From the NCBI RefSeq assembly GCF_001424265.1, contig NZ_LMOV01000012.1, positions 287,050 through 351,049 of the forward strand: DNA of 64,000 nt, read 5' to 3'. Under the pieces are notes generated by a model. It had not been told where the DNA came from, made no database searches, and saw nothing but the letters and a program-made list of their open reading frames with translations. This document shows positions 39,091 through 50,987 of this stretch, one piece after another. A program made the translations under genes and the position numbers. Positions within the stretch are counted from its first letter, which is position 1. Every line of letters begins with the position of its first letter. The stretch is from Acidovorax sp. Leaf160 (GTDB taxonomy: Bacteria > Pseudomonadota > Gammaproteobacteria > Burkholderiales > Burkholderiaceae_C).

Positions 39091-39363
39091 AGCCGGGCGA
39101 GCAGCGAATCGGCGGTTCCGGCCGCTGCCGGGGTTGAACGCGGCGTCCGCCACGCCGTCCATCCAGAGATAGTCGGGCGGGCCGGCGGGCGTTGCGGCTG
39201 GGGCCGTGCCGGCGGATTCTTTCCAGCCTGCGGTGGGCACGCCGGCCGGCACGCCCGCCAAATACCGCTATCCTTCCCAGCTTCCTACGTTCAGGATGCG
39301 CCGTCTCCTACAAGTGACCCCTGTGGCGGCGGCGTCCGCATTTCCTGGCCCACCCCTCTTCAG

Positions 39364-42300
39364 ATGACGGTCCCCGTCCCCCAGCGCACTCCGCACAGGC
39401 CATGGCTGCCGGGCACCCTCGTGGCCGTCGCGGGCCTGTTGGCCAGCCTCGCCCTGTGGCACCAGCAGGTCGCCTCCACCGAGGCCATTGCCGAAGTGCG
39501 CATCACCCAGGAGGCCCGGTCCTTCGCCGAGGCGCTGGAACTGCGGCTGGGTGCCCACGTGGAGCTGCTCTACGGGCTGCGCACCCTGTTCACGATGAAC
39601 CCCGACCTGGGCCGGCGCGACTTCGAGCGGGTGGCGCGCGACATCGACCTGTCGCGCTACCACGCGGGCGTGCGCAACCTCACTTTCGTGCGCTACCTGC
39701 CGGCCGAAGAGCGCGGCGCCTTCGAGGCCAAGACGCGGGCGGAAGGGCTTGCCCCGGTATACGCCATCCATCCGCCGGCGGTGCGGCCCACCTACTACGT
39801 GGTCGAGTTCCTCTGGCCCATCGACGGCAATGAACAGGTGCTCGGCCTGGACATCGCCTCGCAGCCCCCCAATGCCGAGGCTTTCCTGCGCGCCCGCGAC
39901 ACGGGCGGCGCCGTGGCGTCCGCGCCGTTCAACCTGATCCAGACGAAAGAGCAGCCCATCGGCGTGACGCTGCGGGTGCCGGTGTTCGTCGACGGGCCGC
40001 GCCGCGTCGGCGAACGGGGTGCGCCGGGCGACAGTGCGGGCAGCGCCGGCCCGCATCGCTTTCTGGGTGCGCTGGGCGCCACGGTGCAGATGTCTGCCCT
40101 GGTCGAGAGCATGCGCCGCGAAGGCTACCTCAGCGGCCTGCGCCTGGGCATCGAGGACATCGGGCTGACCGGCGCGCAGCAGCACAGCGCCCCGGCCGTG
40201 CTGCTGGCGCTGGAGGGCGGCGCGACGCCCGCGGCTCCGCACTACCAGCGCGAGGTGCAGGTGGGCGGACGCAGCTGGCGGCTGGCGTTCTACCCCGAAC
40301 GCGACTTCCTGTCCCATTCCGAGCAACAGCTGCCGCGTCTGCTGGCACTGGGTGGCGTGCTGGTGACACTGCTGCTGACGGCGCTGGTCACCCTGCTGGT
40401 GCGCCGGCGGATCCAGGCGCTGGACCAGGCGCAGGCCGCAGCCGATGAGCGCCACGACAGCGAGGAGCGGTTTCGCACCGTCTTCAGCCAGGCCGCGGTG
40501 GGCGTGTCGCAGACCCGGTCCGGCACGGGCGAGCTCGTGCGGGTGAACCAGAAGCTCAGCGACATCGTGGGCTACACGGTCGAGGAGCTGCAGACCATGC
40601 GCTTCCAGGACATCACCCATCCCGACGATCTGGAGGCCGACCTGGCCCTGACGCGCCGCATGAGGGCCGGGGAGCTGCAGGAATTCCGTCTGGAAAAGCG
40701 TTACGTGCGCAAGGACGGGGGCATCGCCTGGGTGGACGTGACCGTCGCGGTGATGCGCTCCTCGGGAGGCGAGGGCACCTTGCACACCGCAGTCATCCAG
40801 GACATCACCGAGCGCAAGGAGATGGAGCAGGCGCTGCGCAACAACGAGCAGCGGCTGCGCGACATCCTCAACCGCATGCCGGTGGGCGTCTGCCTGGTGC
40901 AGCCCGATGGACGGATCAGCTTTCGCAACCAGCACCACCAGCAGATCTGCGGCTACGACGCCACGGAGACCCCTGATGTGGAGAGCTGGTGGCTCAAGCT
41001 GTTTCCCGATCCGGCGCGCCGGGCCGATGCGCGCGCCCGCTGGCGCTCGGCCCAGGCCGACGCGGCCAGGAACGAAGGCGCCATCCGGGCCGGCGAATAC
41101 CTCATCACCGGCAAGGACGGCCAGCTGCGCACGGTGGAGACCTCCGGCGTCGTGCTCGACGGCGGCCACCTGGTCACCATGGTCGACCTGAGCCAGCGCA
41201 AGGCCGACGAGGAAGAGATCCGCTACCTGGCCTACTACGACCCGCTGACCAGCCTGCCCAACCGCCGCCTGCTGGTGGACCGGCTGCAGCAGGCGCTGGC
41301 GGTGAGCGCCCGGCGCCACCGCTGCGGCGCGCTGCTGATGGTGGACCTGGACAACTTCAAGACGCTGAACGAAACACGCGGCCACGACAAGGGCGACCTG
41401 CTGCTGCGCGAGGTGGCGCTGCGCCTGCGGGGCTGCGTCAAGGGCGAGGACACCGTGGCCCGCCACGGCGGCGACGAATTCGTGGTGGTGCTGGAGGACC
41501 TGGACGAGAACCCGCAGGAGGCCGCCTCCCGCGCGGAAGAGGTCGGCCAACGCATCCTGTCGGCCCTGCGCCAGCCGTTCCTGCTCGACGGCGAGCCGCA
41601 CCACAGCACGCTCAGCATGGGCGTGACGGTCTTCGAAGGCGAGCGCGAATCGGCCGACGAGCTGATCAAGCGGGGCGACCTGGCCATGTACCAGGCCAAG
41701 GCGGCGGGGCGCAACACGCTGCAGTTCTACGACCCGCAGATGCAGGCGCTGGTGGCGGCCCGCGCGGCGCTGGAGTCCGACATGCGCACGGGCCTGCAGC
41801 AGGGCCAGTTCGAGCTGTTCTACCAGCCGCAGGTGGTGCATGGCCGCATCACCGGGGCCGAGGCGCTGCTGCGCTGGCGGCATCCGCAGCGCGGCTTCGT
41901 CTCGCCGGCCGAGTTCATTCCGCTCGCCGAAGACAGCGGGCTCATCCTGCCGCTGGGCGGATGGGTGCTGCGCGCCGCGTGCGAGCGCCTGACCCAGTGG
42001 GCGCAGCGCCCGGGTCTGGCGCACCTCGGCCTGTCGGTGAACGTGAGTGCGCGCGAATTCCACCAGAGCGGCTTCGTCGCCCAGGTGCTGGCGGCCCTGG
42101 CCAGCACCGGCGCCGACGGCCGGCGCCTGAAGCTGGAGCTGACCGAAAGCCTGCTGCTGCAGGACGTTCAGGACACCATCGACAAGATGGCCCAGCTGCG
42201 GGCCTACGGCGTGGGCTTCTCGCTGGACGATTTCGGCACCGGGTATTCGTCGCTGGCCTACCTCAAGCGCCTGCCGCTCGACGAGCTAAAGATCGACCAG

Positions 42301-42537
42301 AGCTTCGTGCGCGACGTGCTGACCGACCCCAACGACGCGGCCATCGCGCGCACCATCGTCGCCCTGGGCACCAGCCTCGGGCTGCGGGTGATCGCCGAGG
42401 GCGTGGAGACGCCGGAGCAGCGCGCCTTTCTGGAGCGCGTGCACTGCCATTCCTGGCAGGGCTATCTGCTGAGCGCCCCGCTGGTGGGCTCGGCATTCGA
42501 GGATCTGGTGCTGTCGCGCGGCCAGACGCCGCTGTGA
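39364..42537 (+). CDS. CHASE-PAS-PAS-GGDEF-EAL cyclic-di-GMP enzyme
   Basis: A 1057-residue membrane sensor that may make and break cyclic di-GMP. Two membrane helices (about 15-32 and 325-347) frame a periplasmic CHASE domain (FVRYLPAEER, FLWPIDGNEQVLGLD). Two PAS domains follow (FSQAAVGVSQTRS; NRMPVGVCLVQPDGR). The GGDEF domain has an intact RHGGDEF near residue 702, but KGED replaces the RxxD inhibitory site. The EAL domain keeps EALLRW near 833, NVSAREFH, ELTESLL, DDFGTGYSSL, and AEGVET, so phosphodiesterase activity is likely. The start ATG 39364 is 273 bp after DUF3325. ynfA follows after 24 bp. Confidence 0.93.
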   Translation: MTVPVPQRTPHRPWLPGTLVAVAGLLASLALWHQQVASTEAIAEVRITQEARSFAEALELRLGAHVELLYGLRTLFTMNPDLGRRDFERVARDIDLSRYHAGVRNLTFVRYLPAEERGAFEAKTRAEGLAPVYAIHPPAVRPTYYVVEFLWPIDGNEQVLGLDIASQPPNAEAFLRARDTGGAVASAPFNLIQTKEQPIGVTLRVPVFVDGPRRVGERGAPGDSAGSAGPHRFLGALGATVQMSALVESMRREGYLSGLRLGIEDIGLTGAQQHSAPAVLLALEGGATPAAPHYQREVQVGGRSWRLAFYPERDFLSHSEQQLPRLLALGGVLVTLLLTALVTLLVRRRIQALDQAQAAADERHDSEERFRTVFSQAAVGVSQTRSGTGELVRVNQKLSDIVGYTVEELQTMRFQDITHPDDLEADLALTRRMRAGELQEFRLEKRYVRKDGGIAWVDVTVAVMRSSGGEGTLHTAVIQDITERKEMEQALRNNEQRLRDILNRMPVGVCLVQPDGRISFRNQHHQQICGYDATETPDVESWWLKLFPDPARRADARARWRSAQADAARNEGAIRAGEYLITGKDGQLRTVETSGVVLDGGHLVTMVDLSQRKADEEEIRYLAYYDPLTSLPNRRLLVDRLQQALAVSARRHRCGALLMVDLDNFKTLNETRGHDKGDLLLREVALRLRGCVKGEDTVARHGGDEFVVVLEDLDENPQEAASRAEEVGQRILSALRQPFLLDGEPHHSTLSMGVTVFEGERESADELIKRGDLAMYQAKAAGRNTLQFYDPQMQALVAARAALESDMRTGLQQGQFELFYQPQVVHGRITGAEALLRWRHPQRGFVSPAEFIPLAEDSGLILPLGGWVLRAACERLTQWAQRPGLAHLGLSVNVSAREFHQSGFVAQVLAALASTGADGRRLKLELTESLLLQDVQDTIDKMAQLRAYGVGFSLDDFGTGYSSLAYLKRLPLDELKIDQSFVRDVLTDPNDAAIARTIVALGTSLGLRVIAEGVETPEQRAFLERVHCHSWQGYLLSAPLVGSAFEDLVLSRGQTPL

Positions 42538-42561
42538 CCGCCCCGCCGCGCCCGAGCCGCC

Positions 42562-42903
42562 ATGTCCTTGCTGTCTGAACTGCGCACCCTGGGGCTTTTC
42601 ATCGCCACCGCGCTGGCCGAGATCGTGGGCTGCTACCTGCCATGGCTCTGGCTGCGCCAGGGCCGCAGCGCCTGGCTGCTGGTGCCGGCCGCGCTCAGCC
42701 TGGCGCTCTTCGCCTGGCTGCTGACCCTGCATCCGGCGGCGGCCGGGCGGGTGTATGCGGCCTACGGCGGCGTCTACGTGGCCGTGGCGCTGGCTTGGCT
42801 CTGGGCGGTGGATGGCGTGCGGCCCAGCCCGTGGGACTGGCTGGGCGTGGCCGTCACGCTGGCCGGCATGGCGATCATCGCCTTCGCGCCCCGGTCCGGC
42901 TGA
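42562..42903 (+). CDS. YnfA family small membrane protein (UPF0060)
   Basis: A 113-residue inner-membrane protein with four helices. The family core is [21 protein letters not shown] and [21 protein letters not shown]. YnfA resembles SMR-type efflux proteins and has been linked to drug export in some enterobacteria. The length and start ATG 42562 agree with the family. An interspersed repeat lies 40 bp after its stop, ahead of smc. Confidence 0.92.
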   Translation: MSLLSELRTLGLFIATALAEIVGCYLPWLWLRQGRSAWLLVPAALSLALFAWLLTLHPAAAGRVYAAYGGVYVAVALAWLWAVDGVRPSPWDWLGVAVTLAGMAIIAFAPRSG

Positions 42904-42944
42904 GGGCGCGCGGGCAGGGCGCCCCGCCCGCCCGCCGTCTGACT

Positions 42945-42996
42945 ATTGTTTTCATAGCTGCCCGCGCTTGGTGGACAAGCGCTGCAGGCCATTCCG
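42945..42996 (+). repeat. interspersed GATAGC repeat copy between ynfA and smc (well-preserved)
   Basis: TGTTTTCATAGCTGCCCGCG, then CTTGGTGGACAAGCGCT and GCAGGCCATTCCGGG. GCGCTTGGTGGACAAGCGC forms a hairpin with a seven-base loop. Used here with 35986-36050 to define the family. Confidence 0.85.
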
Positions 42997-43112
42997 GGCC
43001 TGGCAGGGGAATGCAGGGCAGGTCGCGGCGCCACGGTATCATCGGCAGCTTGTCCCCGGCGCGCTGCCGCTGCACGCCCGCCAGGGCCGTACCTTCGCCG
43101 TCTCCACTACCC

Positions 43113-46100
43113 GTGCGTCTCAATTCCATCAAACTCGCCGGCTTCAAGTCGTTCGCCGAGCCCACCAACTTCATGCTGCCCGGGCAGCTGGTGGGCGTGG
43201 TGGGCCCGAACGGCTGCGGCAAGTCCAACATCATGGATGCGGTGCGCTGGGTGCTGGGCGAGAGCAAGGCCAGCGAGCTGCGCGGCGAGTCCATGCAGGA
43301 CGTGATCTTCAGCGGCACCACCAGCCGCAAGCAGGCCAGCCGCGCCAGCGTGGAGCTGGTGTTCGACAACGCCGACCACCGGGCGGGCGGCCAGTGGAGC
43401 CAGTATGGCGAGATCGCCGTCAAGCGGGTGCTCACGCGCGACGGCAACAGCAGCTACTACATCAACAACCAGGCCGTGCGCCGCCGCGACGTGCAGGACG
43501 TGTTCCTGGGCACGGGCCTCGGGCCACGCGCCTACGCCATCATCGGCCAGGGCACCATCAGCCGCATCATCGAGTCGCGCCCCGAAGAGCTGCGGCTCTT
43601 CCTGGAAGAGGCCGCGGGCGTGTCCAAATACAAGGAACGCCGCCGCGAGACCGAGAACCGCCTATCGGGCACGGCCGAGAACCTGACGCGGGTGGAAGAC
43701 ATCCTGCGCGAGCTGAACGCCAACCTCGAACGGCTGGAAAAGCAGGCCGAGGTGGCCGCCAGGTACAACGCGCTGCAGGCGGATGTGACGCTCAAGCAGC
43801 ACCAGCTGTGGTTCCTGAAGCGCGCCGACGCCGAGGCCGAGCAGAACCGCGTGCGCACCGAGGGGCTGCAGGCCGTGAACGACCTCGAATCGCGCATGGC
43901 CGACCTGCGCGCCGTCGAAGCCGACCTGGAGACCATCCGCCAGGCGCACTACGCGGCGGGCGACCTGGTCAACCAGGCGCAGGGCCGTCTCTACGAAGCC
44001 ACGGCCGAGGTCGGCAAGCTCGAAGCCGAGATCCGCTACGTGGTCGAAGGCCGCCAGCGGGTGGAAACGCGCCTTGCCCAGTTGGCCGAGCAGATCGCGC
44101 AGTGGTCGTCGCGCAAGGACGACGCCGAGGCCGAGATGGAGAACCTGGCCGCGGGCGGCGTGGATGCCGAGGAGCGTGCAGAGCTGCTGGCCGCCCAGGT
44201 CGAAGAGCAGGCCCAGCTGATGCCCGACCTGGAGGACGCCCTGCGCCGCGCCCAGCAGGCCGCCACCAGCCAGCGCGCGGCCGTGGTGCAGGTGCAGCAG
44301 CAGATCGGCGTGCTGGCCGCCGAGCAGCGCAGCATCGACGAGCAGAGCCGGCAGCTGGACGTGCGCGAGGAACGCCTGCTCACCGACCGCAACGCCCTGG
44401 CCGCGCCGGATGAAAACCGCCTGGAACAGCTGCGCGAGGAACTGGAAGCCGCGCAGGAATCCGCAGAAATGGCCGAAGCGCGCCATGCCGAGCTGCAGGA
44501 CGCCGTGCCCCAGCTGGACGAAGACCGCCGCACGCGGCAGCAGGCCGTGAACACCGAAAGCGCGCGGCAGGCCGACCTGTCCGCCCGGCTGGAGGCGCTG
44601 AAGGCGCTGCAGGAGAAGGTCAAGACGGACGGCAAACTGCAGCCCTGGCTCGCCCGCCACGGGCTGGACGGCCTGCAGGGCCTCTGGAGCCGCATCCACA
44701 TCGAGCCCGGCTGGGAGAACGCGCTCGAAGCCGCGCTGCGCGAGCGCCTGGGCGCCCTCGAAGTCGGCCGGCTGGAGATGGTGCGTGGTTTTCTCGGTTC
44801 CGGCGGTACCGATGCGCCGCCCGCTCGGCTGGCCTTCTACAGCCCCGCAGGCACGCAGGCGGCTCCCGCCGGCCCCGGCCTGCCAGCGCCGTTGTCGGCC
44901 CTGCTGCGCGTGAGCGACGGCGGCCTGCGCGCCGTGCTGGTCGACTGGCTGCAGGGCTGCAGCACCGCGCCATCGCTGGAAGACGCCCTGGCCCGGCGCG
45001 CACAGGCGCAGCTGCAGCCGGGCGAGGTCGTCTACGTGCCCAGCGGCCATGCCGTCAGCGCGCATGGCGTCACCTTCTACGCGCCCGATTCCGAGCAGTC
45101 CGGGCTGCTGGCCCGGGCGCAGGAGATCGAACACCTCGAAAAGGAAGTGCGCGCCCAGCAGCTCATTGCCGAAGAATCCCGTACGGCGCTGGTGCGTGCG
45201 GAATCGGCCTATGCCGATGCCTCGCAGCGTCTGGTCGCCGCGCGCCGCGAAGCGGCCGACACGCAGACCCGCGCCCACACGCTGCAGGTCGAGACCCTGC
45301 GCATCACGCAGCTGGCCGAGCAGACCCGGGCGCGCAGCCAGCAGATCGGCGCCGATCTGGCGGAAGTGCAGGCGCAGCTGGCCGACCTGCAGGAGCGCCG
45401 CGTCACGGCCGAGGCCCGCTTCGAGGAACTCGACCTGCTGCTGGCCGACAGCCAGGAGCGCGACGCCCAGCTGGGCGACCGCGTGATCGACGCCGAGCGC
45501 AAGCTGGCCGAATGCCGCGAGCAACAGCGCACGCTGGAGCGGCAAGCGCAGGAAGCCACGTTCTCGCAGCGCAGCCTGGAAGCACGCCGCGCCGAGCTGG
45601 CCCGCACCATCGACACCGCCCGCCAGCAGGCCACGGCCCTGGCCGACGAAGACCAGCGGGCCCGCGAGGAGATGGGCCGGCTGTCTGCCGCCGCGGCGCA
45701 AGGTGGCCTGCAGCAGGCCCTGGACTTGAAGCTGGAGCGCGAGAAGGCGTTGGGTGCCCAGCGCAGCGAGTACGACGACCTGACCGCCCGCCTGCGCGCC
45801 AGCGACGAGCGCCGCTTGCAGCTGGAGCGCGCGCTCGACCCGCTGCGCCAGCGCATCACCGACTTCCAGCTCAAGGAGCAGGCAGCGCGCCTGGGCCTGG
45901 AGCAATACACCACGCTGCTGGCCGACGCGCAGGCCGATCTGGCGGCCGTGGCCCAGTCCATCGCCGAGGGCAATGTGCGCGCCACCGGGCTGCAGGGCGA
46001 GATCGACCGGCTGCACCGCGAGATCGCCGCCCTGGGCGCGGTCAACCTGGCCGCGCTGGACGAATTGAACCTGGCGCGCGAGCGCAAGACCTTCCTCGAC

Positions 46101-46646
46101 GCGCAGATGGCCGACCTGACCGAGGCCATGCAGACGCTGGAGGACGCGATCCGCAAGATCGACGGCGAGACGCGCCAGCTGCTCTCGGGCACCTTCGACA
46201 CGGTGAATAGCCATTTCGGCCGCATGTTCCCCGAGCTGTTCGGCGGCGGGCAGGCGCGGCTCATCATCACCGGCGACGAGATCCTCGATTCGGGCGTGCA
46301 GGTGATGGCGCAGCCGCCCGGCAAGAAGAACCAGACCATCCACCTGCTGTCGGGGGGCGAGAAGGCGTTGACGGCCATCGCCCTGGTGTTCGCCATCTTC
46401 CAGCTGAATCCGGCTCCTTTCTGCCTGCTGGACGAGGTCGACGCGCCGCTGGACGACGCCAACACCGAACGCTATGCCAAGCTGGTGTCCAGCATGGCCC
46501 GCGGCACGCAGTTCCTCTTCATCAGCCACAACAAGATCGCCATGGAGATGGCCGAGCAGCTCATCGGCGTGACCATGCAGGAGCAGGGCGTATCGCGCAT
46601 CGTGGCGGTGGACATGGAATCCGCGCTGTCCATGGCCGACGCCTGA
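43113..46646 (+). CDS. smc: chromosome segregation protein SMC
   Basis: An ATPase that compacts and segregates chromosomes with ScpA/ScpB. The 1177-residue protein has the full family layout. The N-terminal Walker A is GPNGCGKSN (residue about 32), followed by coiled coil (about 170-510 and 670-1010) and a central hinge (about 520-650; GLQGLWSRIHIEPGWENALEAAL). The C-terminal signature is LLSGGEKALTAIAL and Walker B is FCLLDEVDAPLDDAN. The start is a GTG at 43113, directly before RLNSIKLAGFKSFA. It is followed after 43 bp by zipA, then ligA, an order I know from other Burkholderiales. Confidence 0.96.
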   Translation: MRLNSIKLAGFKSFAEPTNFMLPGQLVGVVGPNGCGKSNIMDAVRWVLGESKASELRGESMQDVIFSGTTSRKQASRASVELVFDNADHRAGGQWSQYGEIAVKRVLTRDGNSSYYINNQAVRRRDVQDVFLGTGLGPRAYAIIGQGTISRIIESRPEELRLFLEEAAGVSKYKERRRETENRLSGTAENLTRVEDILRELNANLERLEKQAEVAARYNALQADVTLKQHQLWFLKRADAEAEQNRVRTEGLQAVNDLESRMADLRAVEADLETIRQAHYAAGDLVNQAQGRLYEATAEVGKLEAEIRYVVEGRQRVETRLAQLAEQIAQWSSRKDDAEAEMENLAAGGVDAEERAELLAAQVEEQAQLMPDLEDALRRAQQAATSQRAAVVQVQQQIGVLAAEQRSIDEQSRQLDVREERLLTDRNALAAPDENRLEQLREELEAAQESAEMAEARHAELQDAVPQLDEDRRTRQQAVNTESARQADLSARLEALKALQEKVKTDGKLQPWLARHGLDGLQGLWSRIHIEPGWENALEAALRERLGALEVGRLEMVRGFLGSGGTDAPPARLAFYSPAGTQAAPAGPGLPAPLSALLRVSDGGLRAVLVDWLQGCSTAPSLEDALARRAQAQLQPGEVVYVPSGHAVSAHGVTFYAPDSEQSGLLARAQEIEHLEKEVRAQQLIAEESRTALVRAESAYADASQRLVAARREAADTQTRAHTLQVETLRITQLAEQTRARSQQIGADLAEVQAQLADLQERRVTAEARFEELDLLLADSQERDAQLGDRVIDAERKLAECREQQRTLERQAQEATFSQRSLEARRAELARTIDTARQQATALADEDQRAREEMGRLSAAAAQGGLQQALDLKLEREKALGAQRSEYDDLTARLRASDERRLQLERALDPLRQRITDFQLKEQAARLGLEQYTTLLADAQADLAAVAQSIAEGNVRATGLQGEIDRLHREIAALGAVNLAALDELNLARERKTFLDAQMADLTEAMQTLEDAIRKIDGETRQLLSGTFDTVNSHFGRMFPELFGGGQARLIITGDEILDSGVQVMAQPPGKKNQTIHLLSGGEKALTAIALVFAIFQLNPAPFCLLDEVDAPLDDANTERYAKLVSSMARGTQFLFISHNKIAMEMAEQLIGVTMQEQGVSRIVAVDMESALSMADA

Positions 46647-46689
46647 CCCTCCCTTCCCTGTACCCTTTTTCGAAGACCGTCCTTCCACC

Positions 46690-47799
46690 ATGAGCACTTT
46701 CCAACTCGGTCTCATCATCGCCGGCGGCGTCGTGCTGGCGGTCATCGTCGCCTACAACGCCTGGGTCACGCAGCGCAACGCGCCCAAGCGGCCCCGGCCG
46801 GAAGAGGAGAGCGCGGGGGCCGAGCCCGCGCTGCGCCAGGAGCCGGCCTTCGACGGGCTGGGCGGCGTGGTCCCCGGCGGCGGCGGCGCCCCGGCGGGCA
46901 CCGAGCCTTCGCTCGACAGCCATGCGGTCGATCTGCAGGACGCTCTCGCCATGCCCGTGCCGCCGGCCGAACGCCGGGGCGGGCTCGACCCGCTGATCGA
47001 CGCCATCGCACCCATGGTGGCCGAGCAGGTCGTCTCGGGCGACGCGGCGCTGGCCGCGCTGCCGCCCACCCGCCGCGCCGGCAGCAAGCCGTTCGCCATC
47101 GAAGGCTTCAACGAGGCCGCGCAGCAATGGGAAACGCCGGTGGCCGGCCAGCGCTACACGCACTTCCAGGCCGGCGTGCAGCTGGCCAACCGGCTGGGCG
47201 CGCTCAACGAGATCGAGTTCTCGGAATTCGTGGTCAAGGCCCAGGGCTTCGCGGATGCGATCAACGCGGCGCCGGACTTTCCCGACATGCTGCACGAGGT
47301 GGCCCGCGCCCGCGAGCTCGACCAGTTCGCCAGCGACCACGATGCGCAGCTGACCTTCGCCCTGCGGGCCCGCCAGGCAGCCTGGAGCCCCGGTTACGTG
47401 CAGCAGAACGCGCTGCGCCAGGGCTTCACCCCCGGCGCCATTCCGGGCCGGCTGGTGCTGCCCGCGACCACCGGGCCCGGCCTGCCGCCGGCGCTCACGC
47501 TGGCCTATGACACCCAGGCCGCGCTGTCGGACGACCCGGAGCAATCGGCCATCCGCGAGATCGCCCTCAGCCTGGACGTGGCGCAGGTGCACCGCGCCGA
47601 GCAGCCGTTCCAGCGGCTGCGCGACGTGGCTGCGGCGCTGGGGCAGGCCATGGATGGCGTGCTCTGCGACCAGAACGGCACGCCGCTGCCGGCGATGACG
47701 ATGGACCCCATCGCCGCGGACCTGGAGCTGCTCTACGACAAGCTGGACGGTCGCGAGCTGTCCGCCGGCTCGGTGCTGGCGCGGCGCCTCTTCAGCTGA
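46690..47799 (+). CDS. zipA: cell division protein ZipA
   Basis: Anchors FtsZ to the inner membrane at the division site. The 369-residue protein has one N-terminal membrane helix (LGLIIAGGVVLAVIVAYNA, residues about 6-24) and a Pro/Ala/Glu-rich linker (about 30-95). A C-terminal FtsZ-binding domain covers about 230-360 (IREIALSLDVAQVHRAEQPF, LAAMTMDP-like end). The middle segment FSEFVVKAQGFADAINAAPDF is extra compared with E. coli ZipA and typical of betaproteobacterial forms. ATG 46690 fits, and a short unknown gene follows after 8 bp. Confidence 0.87.
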   Translation: MSTFQLGLIIAGGVVLAVIVAYNAWVTQRNAPKRPRPEEESAGAEPALRQEPAFDGLGGVVPGGGGAPAGTEPSLDSHAVDLQDALAMPVPPAERRGGLDPLIDAIAPMVAEQVVSGDAALAALPPTRRAGSKPFAIEGFNEAAQQWETPVAGQRYTHFQAGVQLANRLGALNEIEFSEFVVKAQGFADAINAAPDFPDMLHEVARARELDQFASDHDAQLTFALRARQAAWSPGYVQQNALRQGFTPGAIPGRLVLPATTGPGLPPALTLAYDTQAALSDDPEQSAIREIALSLDVAQVHRAEQPFQRLRDVAAALGQAMDGVLCDQNGTPLPAMTMDPIAADLELLYDKLDGRELSAGSVLARRLFS

Positions 47800-47807
47800 T
47801 CGCCCCT

Positions 47808-48311
47808 ATGGCCTGGTACGACGTGGTTCTGCCGCCATTGGTGGAGCAGCCGGGGGGCCTTTACCGGCCCGGGCAGCGGCGGCTGAACGTGGCCAAGGCG
47901 GCGGTGCTGGCCTTGGCGGGCGTGGGCGTCATCGCCTTCGGCGAGCTCTACGGAATGGGCTGCGTCTACCTGGCGCTGGCCGGCTGGCTGGCCTGGCGCG
48001 AAGGGTCGGACTGGCGCCGTTTCGGCGCGGCCGGCCGGCCGCTGGTGCGCATCGATGACGCCACCGCGTTCTTCGCGCTCCCCTCGCGCCTGGTGCACCA
48101 GTCCGTCGAGGTGCCCCTGCGGGAGGTCAGGGCGTTGAAGGTGCTGGGCGATGCGTTGCGTCGCAAGCTCGTGTTCGAGCGCCGGCATGGCGAGCCGGTG
48201 CGCTTCGACATCAGCTGGGGCCGGCACGATGCGCGGGTGATCGATTTCCTGCAGCGGAATCTGCCGGCGCGCATTCCGGTCACCATCCAGACCCTGCCGG
48301 TCGAGCGCTAG
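47808..48311 (+). CDS. membrane protein of unknown function between zipA and ligA
   Basis: A 167-residue protein I do not recognise. A hydrophobic hairpin (AKAAVLALAGVGVIAFGEL and MGCVYLALAGWLAW, about 29-63) is followed by a cytoplasmic domain of about 100 residues (FFALPSRLVHQSVEVPLREV, ISWGRHDARVIDFLQRN). The latter reads like a PH-like or DUF2244-like fold, which is only an impression. ATG 47808 is 8 bp after zipA, so it should be in the smc-zipA-ligA unit. Confidence 0.78.
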   Translation: MAWYDVVLPPLVEQPGGLYRPGQRRLNVAKAAVLALAGVGVIAFGELYGMGCVYLALAGWLAWREGSDWRRFGAAGRPLVRIDDATAFFALPSRLVHQSVEVPLREVRALKVLGDALRRKLVFERRHGEPVRFDISWGRHDARVIDFLQRNLPARIPVTIQTLPVER

Positions 48312-50726
<2,415 letters not shown>

Positions 50727-50987
50727 CGCGAGGCCGGCGATGCCATCGCCCCGCGTGGGCCGCTGCTGACAGGCGTTGCCGGCCTTGTCCGCCGCGGCCG
50801 GGCGGGCGGCCATGGGCGGCAGTCCGTACGATCGGGCACCGGCCGATACGGAGCGCCAGGCCGGCCCCACTCGCTTCACTCCTGACTTGCCTCTGTCCAT
50901 GCGTTCATTCGACCGCTCCATGCCGTGGCGCCTTCTTTGCCGAACGACCGCCGCCGCCCACGGAGATTTTTTGTCCGGGAGGACCGG

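Noticed and set aside
39095-39261. Minus-strand gene remnant (PPDYLWMDGVADAAFNPG) in the gap after DUF3325
   Set aside because: No start, ribosome binding site or family could be recognised. It could be non-coding.
43662-46745. Minus-strand open frame of 1027 codons opposite smc
   Set aside because: The plus strand encodes a complete SMC with all motifs. The reverse frame has no recognisable domain and unnatural composition.
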